From: Fimbriimonadaceae bacterium
GTDB lineage: Bacteria; Armatimonadota; Fimbriimonadia; Fimbriimonadales; Fimbriimonadaceae
DNA: 7,917 bases
Direction of reading: 5' to 3'
NCBI GenBank assembly: GCA_014380605.1
Contig: JACMJO010000102.1
Span: 1-7,917 of the forward strand
The translations under genes were made by a program, and so were the position numbers. The notes below the pieces were generated by a model. It did no database searches, was not told the origin of the DNA, and was given only the letters and a program-made list of their open reading frames with translations. Below, piece after piece: positions 6,177-7,917 of the stretch; position 1 is the first letter of the stretch, and each line of letters starts with the position of its first letter.

Positions 6177-7571
6177 TTACTTCGGAGCCAACGGCCCAGC
6201 CTGTCTCAGCGGCAACATCCGACGCCCTGGTCGCTCGACAAAACCCTCGCTCTTGCCATACAGGTCGTAGGCTTCTGCCTTGTCGATCTGGACCTCGACG
6301 ATCTGCCCCAGACCGGCTTCGCCTTGGAAGAAGATCAGGCCATCGATTTCGGGAGCATCTCGGTGGGATCGGCCGATCCACCAATCGCCCTGCTTGTCCT
6401 CTACTAGCACCTTCAAAGCCCGTCCGACCCAGCCCTGGTTAACCTGAAGTGAGATTATCTGCTGGGTGCGCATGAGTTTGTCGTATCGTTCCTGCTTAAC
6501 CTTGGCGGAGATTTGCCCTTCCATATCATGCGAAGGAGTTCCGGGCTCGCGGGAGAACACAAATGCGCCAACTCGATCCAACTTAGCTTGCTTGACAAAG
6601 TCCAAGAGGTACTTGAACTCCTCCTCGGTCTCGCCGGGGAAGCCGACGATGAAGGTGGTGCGAATGGCGACTTCGGGCATTGCCGCCCTGACCTTCTCCA
6701 AGAGCTTTAGGTACCGCTCGCCATCCCAGGGCCGCTTCATTCGCCGGAGCGTCTCAGGATGAGCATGTTGGAGCGGAATATCGATATAGGGCAAAACCTT
6801 GGCTGAGTTGGCCATTGCGTCGATGACGTCGTCGGTGAGGCGGTTAGGATAGAAGTACAGAATCCGTATCCAGTCGATTCCGTCCACCTTATTCAATTCA
6901 CGCAGTAAACGCGGAAGGGTGAATTCCTTGTAAAGGTCGAAGCCGTATTGAGTCACGTCCTGGGCGATAAGGTTGATCTCTCGGGTGCCTTGCCGAGCCA
7001 AGTGGTTAGCCTCTGCAAGCACTCGCTCCATCGGCTTAGATTGATGTCCACCTCGGAAACTCGGGATGGTGCAGAAAGTGCATTTGTGATCGCACCCTTC
7101 GCTGACTTTGAGATAGGCGCTCCAAGGTCGCCCGCTTCTTGCTCGGGTTGGCACATCGGCCCAGCGATGATGCGGAGCGCTAACCTGGATCTTCTCCTCG
7201 CGGGTTAAGCGGGGAGTTTCGCGGACGATCTCATCGAAGCGTCCCATCTGGCCGACGCCAACGTACAGATCGGCACCTGGAGCAAGCTCGGCAAGTTCCG
7301 CGCCCATGCGTTGGGCAAGGCATCCGGCGACGATGACGCGTCCCGTTTTACCCGCGCGCTTTTCCCGAACTGCCTCCTTGATCGCGCGGATGGATTCCTC
7401 TTTCGACGCCTCCAGAAACCCGCAGGTATTGATCACGGTGACGCCAACTTTCTTGGACAGGCCGTCGATCTCATACCCCGCATGGCCGAGAACGCCCGCA
7501 ATCTCTTCGCTATCGACCTCGTTCTTGGCGCACCCGAGGGTAACGATCCTGACTTTTTGGTCTCTATCCAT
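6177..7571 (-). CDS. rimO: Ribosomal protein uS12 methylthiotransferase RimO
   Basis: RimO is a radical-SAM enzyme that methylthiolates a conserved aspartate of ribosomal protein uS12, using two [4Fe-4S] clusters. The 464-residue product shows the whole architecture. The N-terminal UPF0004 domain has three cluster cysteines: Cys14 (LGCAKNEVDSE), Cys50 (NTCGFLEASKEES) and Cys84 (AGCLAQR). The radical-SAM CxxxCxxC is at 160/164/167 (EGCDHKCTFCTIPSFRG). A C-terminal TRAM domain covers about residues 395-450 and includes GRSHRDAPEIDG, a RimO-type signature that separates it from MiaB. After TRAM there is a short basic tail of about 20 residues. The ATG at 7571 overlaps the aconitase stop by 8 bp and lacks a clear Shine-Dalgarno sequence, so reinitiation from the aconitase reading frame is likely. 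It ends 16 bp before hicB. Confidence 0.96.
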   Translation of the reverse strand: MDRDQKVRIVTLGCAKNEVDSEEIAGVLGHAGYEIDGLSKKVGVTVINTCGFLEASKEESIRAIKEAVREKRAGKTGRVIVAGCLAQRMGAELAELAPGADLYVGVGQMGRFDEIVRETPRLTREEKIQVSAPHHRWADVPTRARSGRPWSAYLKVSEGCDHKCTFCTIPSFRGGHQSKPMERVLAEANHLARQGTREINLIAQDVTQYGFDLYKEFTLPRLLRELNKVDGIDWIRILYFYPNRLTDDVIDAMANSAKVLPYIDIPLQHAHPETLRRMKRPWDGERYLKLLEKVRAAMPEVAIRTTFIVGFPGETEEEFKYLLDFVKQAKLDRVGAFVFSREPGTPSHDMEGQISAKVKQERYDKLMRTQQIISLQVNQGWVGRALKVLVEDKQGDWWIGRSHRDAPEIDGLIFFQGEAGLGQIVEVQIDKAEAYDLYGKSEGFVERPGRRMLPLRQAGPLAPK

Positions 7572-7917
7572 TCAACAACTGCCGTAGCACATAATGCAGA
7601 ATGCCGCCGTTGCGGTAGTAGAGAATCTCCTGCGGAGTATCGATTCGGACCTTGACGGGGAATGTCTTCTCGCTCGCCTTCATCGTGAGAATTTTGCCTC
7701 CCGCGAAATCGGAGTCCAGGGCATCGGAGAAGCCAATCAGATCAAAAACTTCCTCTCCGGTGAGCCCAAGCGATTCCCGGTTTTGCCCATCCACAAACTC
7801 AAGGGGCACAACTCCCATCCCGACTAGGTTCGAACGGTGAATCCGCTCAAAGCTCTCAGCAAGGACAACCTTGACGCCCAATAGATTGGTGCCTTTAGCC
7901 GCCCAGTCCCGACTCGA
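7564..7917 (-). CDS. acnA: Aconitate hydratase, C-terminal part (cut by the window edge)
   Basis: The last 117 residues of an aconitase A / IRP1-type aconitase are visible; the frame is open to the right edge. The product isomerises citrate to isocitrate in the TCA cycle through a [4Fe-4S] cluster, whose cysteines lie in the missing part. The visible part is the swivel domain (domain 4). It contains the near-invariant SSRDWAAKGTNLLGV at the edge, then AESFERIHRSNLVGMGVVPLEF, both of which contribute active-site serine/arginine residues in the family. A beta-strand tail follows, ending in YYRNGGILHYVLRQLL, the typical AcnA terminus. It is the first gene visible in the reverse-strand unit, and its stop overlaps the rimO start by 8 bp. 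The A-type assignment rests on the C-terminal signature; the promoter is outside the window. Confidence 0.93.
   Translation of the reverse strand, partial: SSRDWAAKGTNLLGVKVVLAESFERIHRSNLVGMGVVPLEFVDGQNRESLGLTGEEVFDLIGFSDALDSDFAGGKILTMKASEKTFPVKVRIDTPQEILYYRNGGILHYVLRQLLNG

Noticed and set aside
5930..6442. 170-codon + strand frame across hicB and the end of rimO
   Set aside because: It runs antisense to two recognised genes; its Arg/Pro/Ser-rich composition is typical of a shadow frame.
1..7917. CRISPR array, tRNA, rRNA or insertion sequence
   Set aside because: No regularly spaced repeats, cloverleaf-like segments, rRNA-like conserved stretches, transposase motifs or flanking terminal inverted repeats were seen; nearly all bases are accounted for by coding genes.

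Overview
The window (about 55% GC by eye, densely coding on both strands) looks like chromosomal DNA of a diderm, non-model bacterium. The secreted-protein style fits Armatimonadota, perhaps the Fimbriimonadia: repeated 'GWNLV...YFVRV' modules, a lipoprotein built of carboxypeptidase-regulatory-like repeats, and an LptC/LptA-type protein. The lineage is an inference from protein character only; no rRNA or marker phylogeny is available here.

Left half, + strand (2-4714): three tightly packed cell-envelope genes. (1) The 3' part of a large, probably secreted multidomain protein whose visible N-terminal region resembles a zinc-metallopeptidase fold with a damaged HExxH motif. (2) A lipoprotein with a poly-glycine linker and three beta-sandwich repeats, starting at a GTG inside a GTGA stop/start overlap behind a strong AGGAGG. 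(3) A signal-peptide-bearing protein joining an LptC-like region to two OstA/LptA-like regions, overlapping gene 2 by 17 bp. The packing suggests one operon for outer-envelope or surface proteins. It ends at a two-tier hairpin (4734-4770) lying between convergent genes.

Right half, - strand (7917 down to 4799): a second compact unit in the order aconitase C-terminus (cut by the window edge), rimO, hicB, hicA, nitronate monooxygenase. Neighbours overlap by 8, 8 and 4 bp, apart from a 16-bp gap between rimO and hicB. That gap holds a perfect TATAAT seven bases before the hicB ATG and no Shine-Dalgarno, which suggests a private promoter giving a leaderless hicBA transcript. A HicBA toxin-antitoxin pair therefore sits inside a run of housekeeping metabolic and ribosome-modification genes.

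The most notable observation is the start of the nitronate monooxygenase. The conserved FMN-binding N-terminus is fully in frame, but no ATG, GTG or TTG precedes it. The only plausible initiation site is an ATA codon that overlaps the hicA stop (ATAG), 8 nt after an AAGGAG. I found no CRISPR array, tRNA, rRNA, insertion sequence or clearly new multi-gene system.
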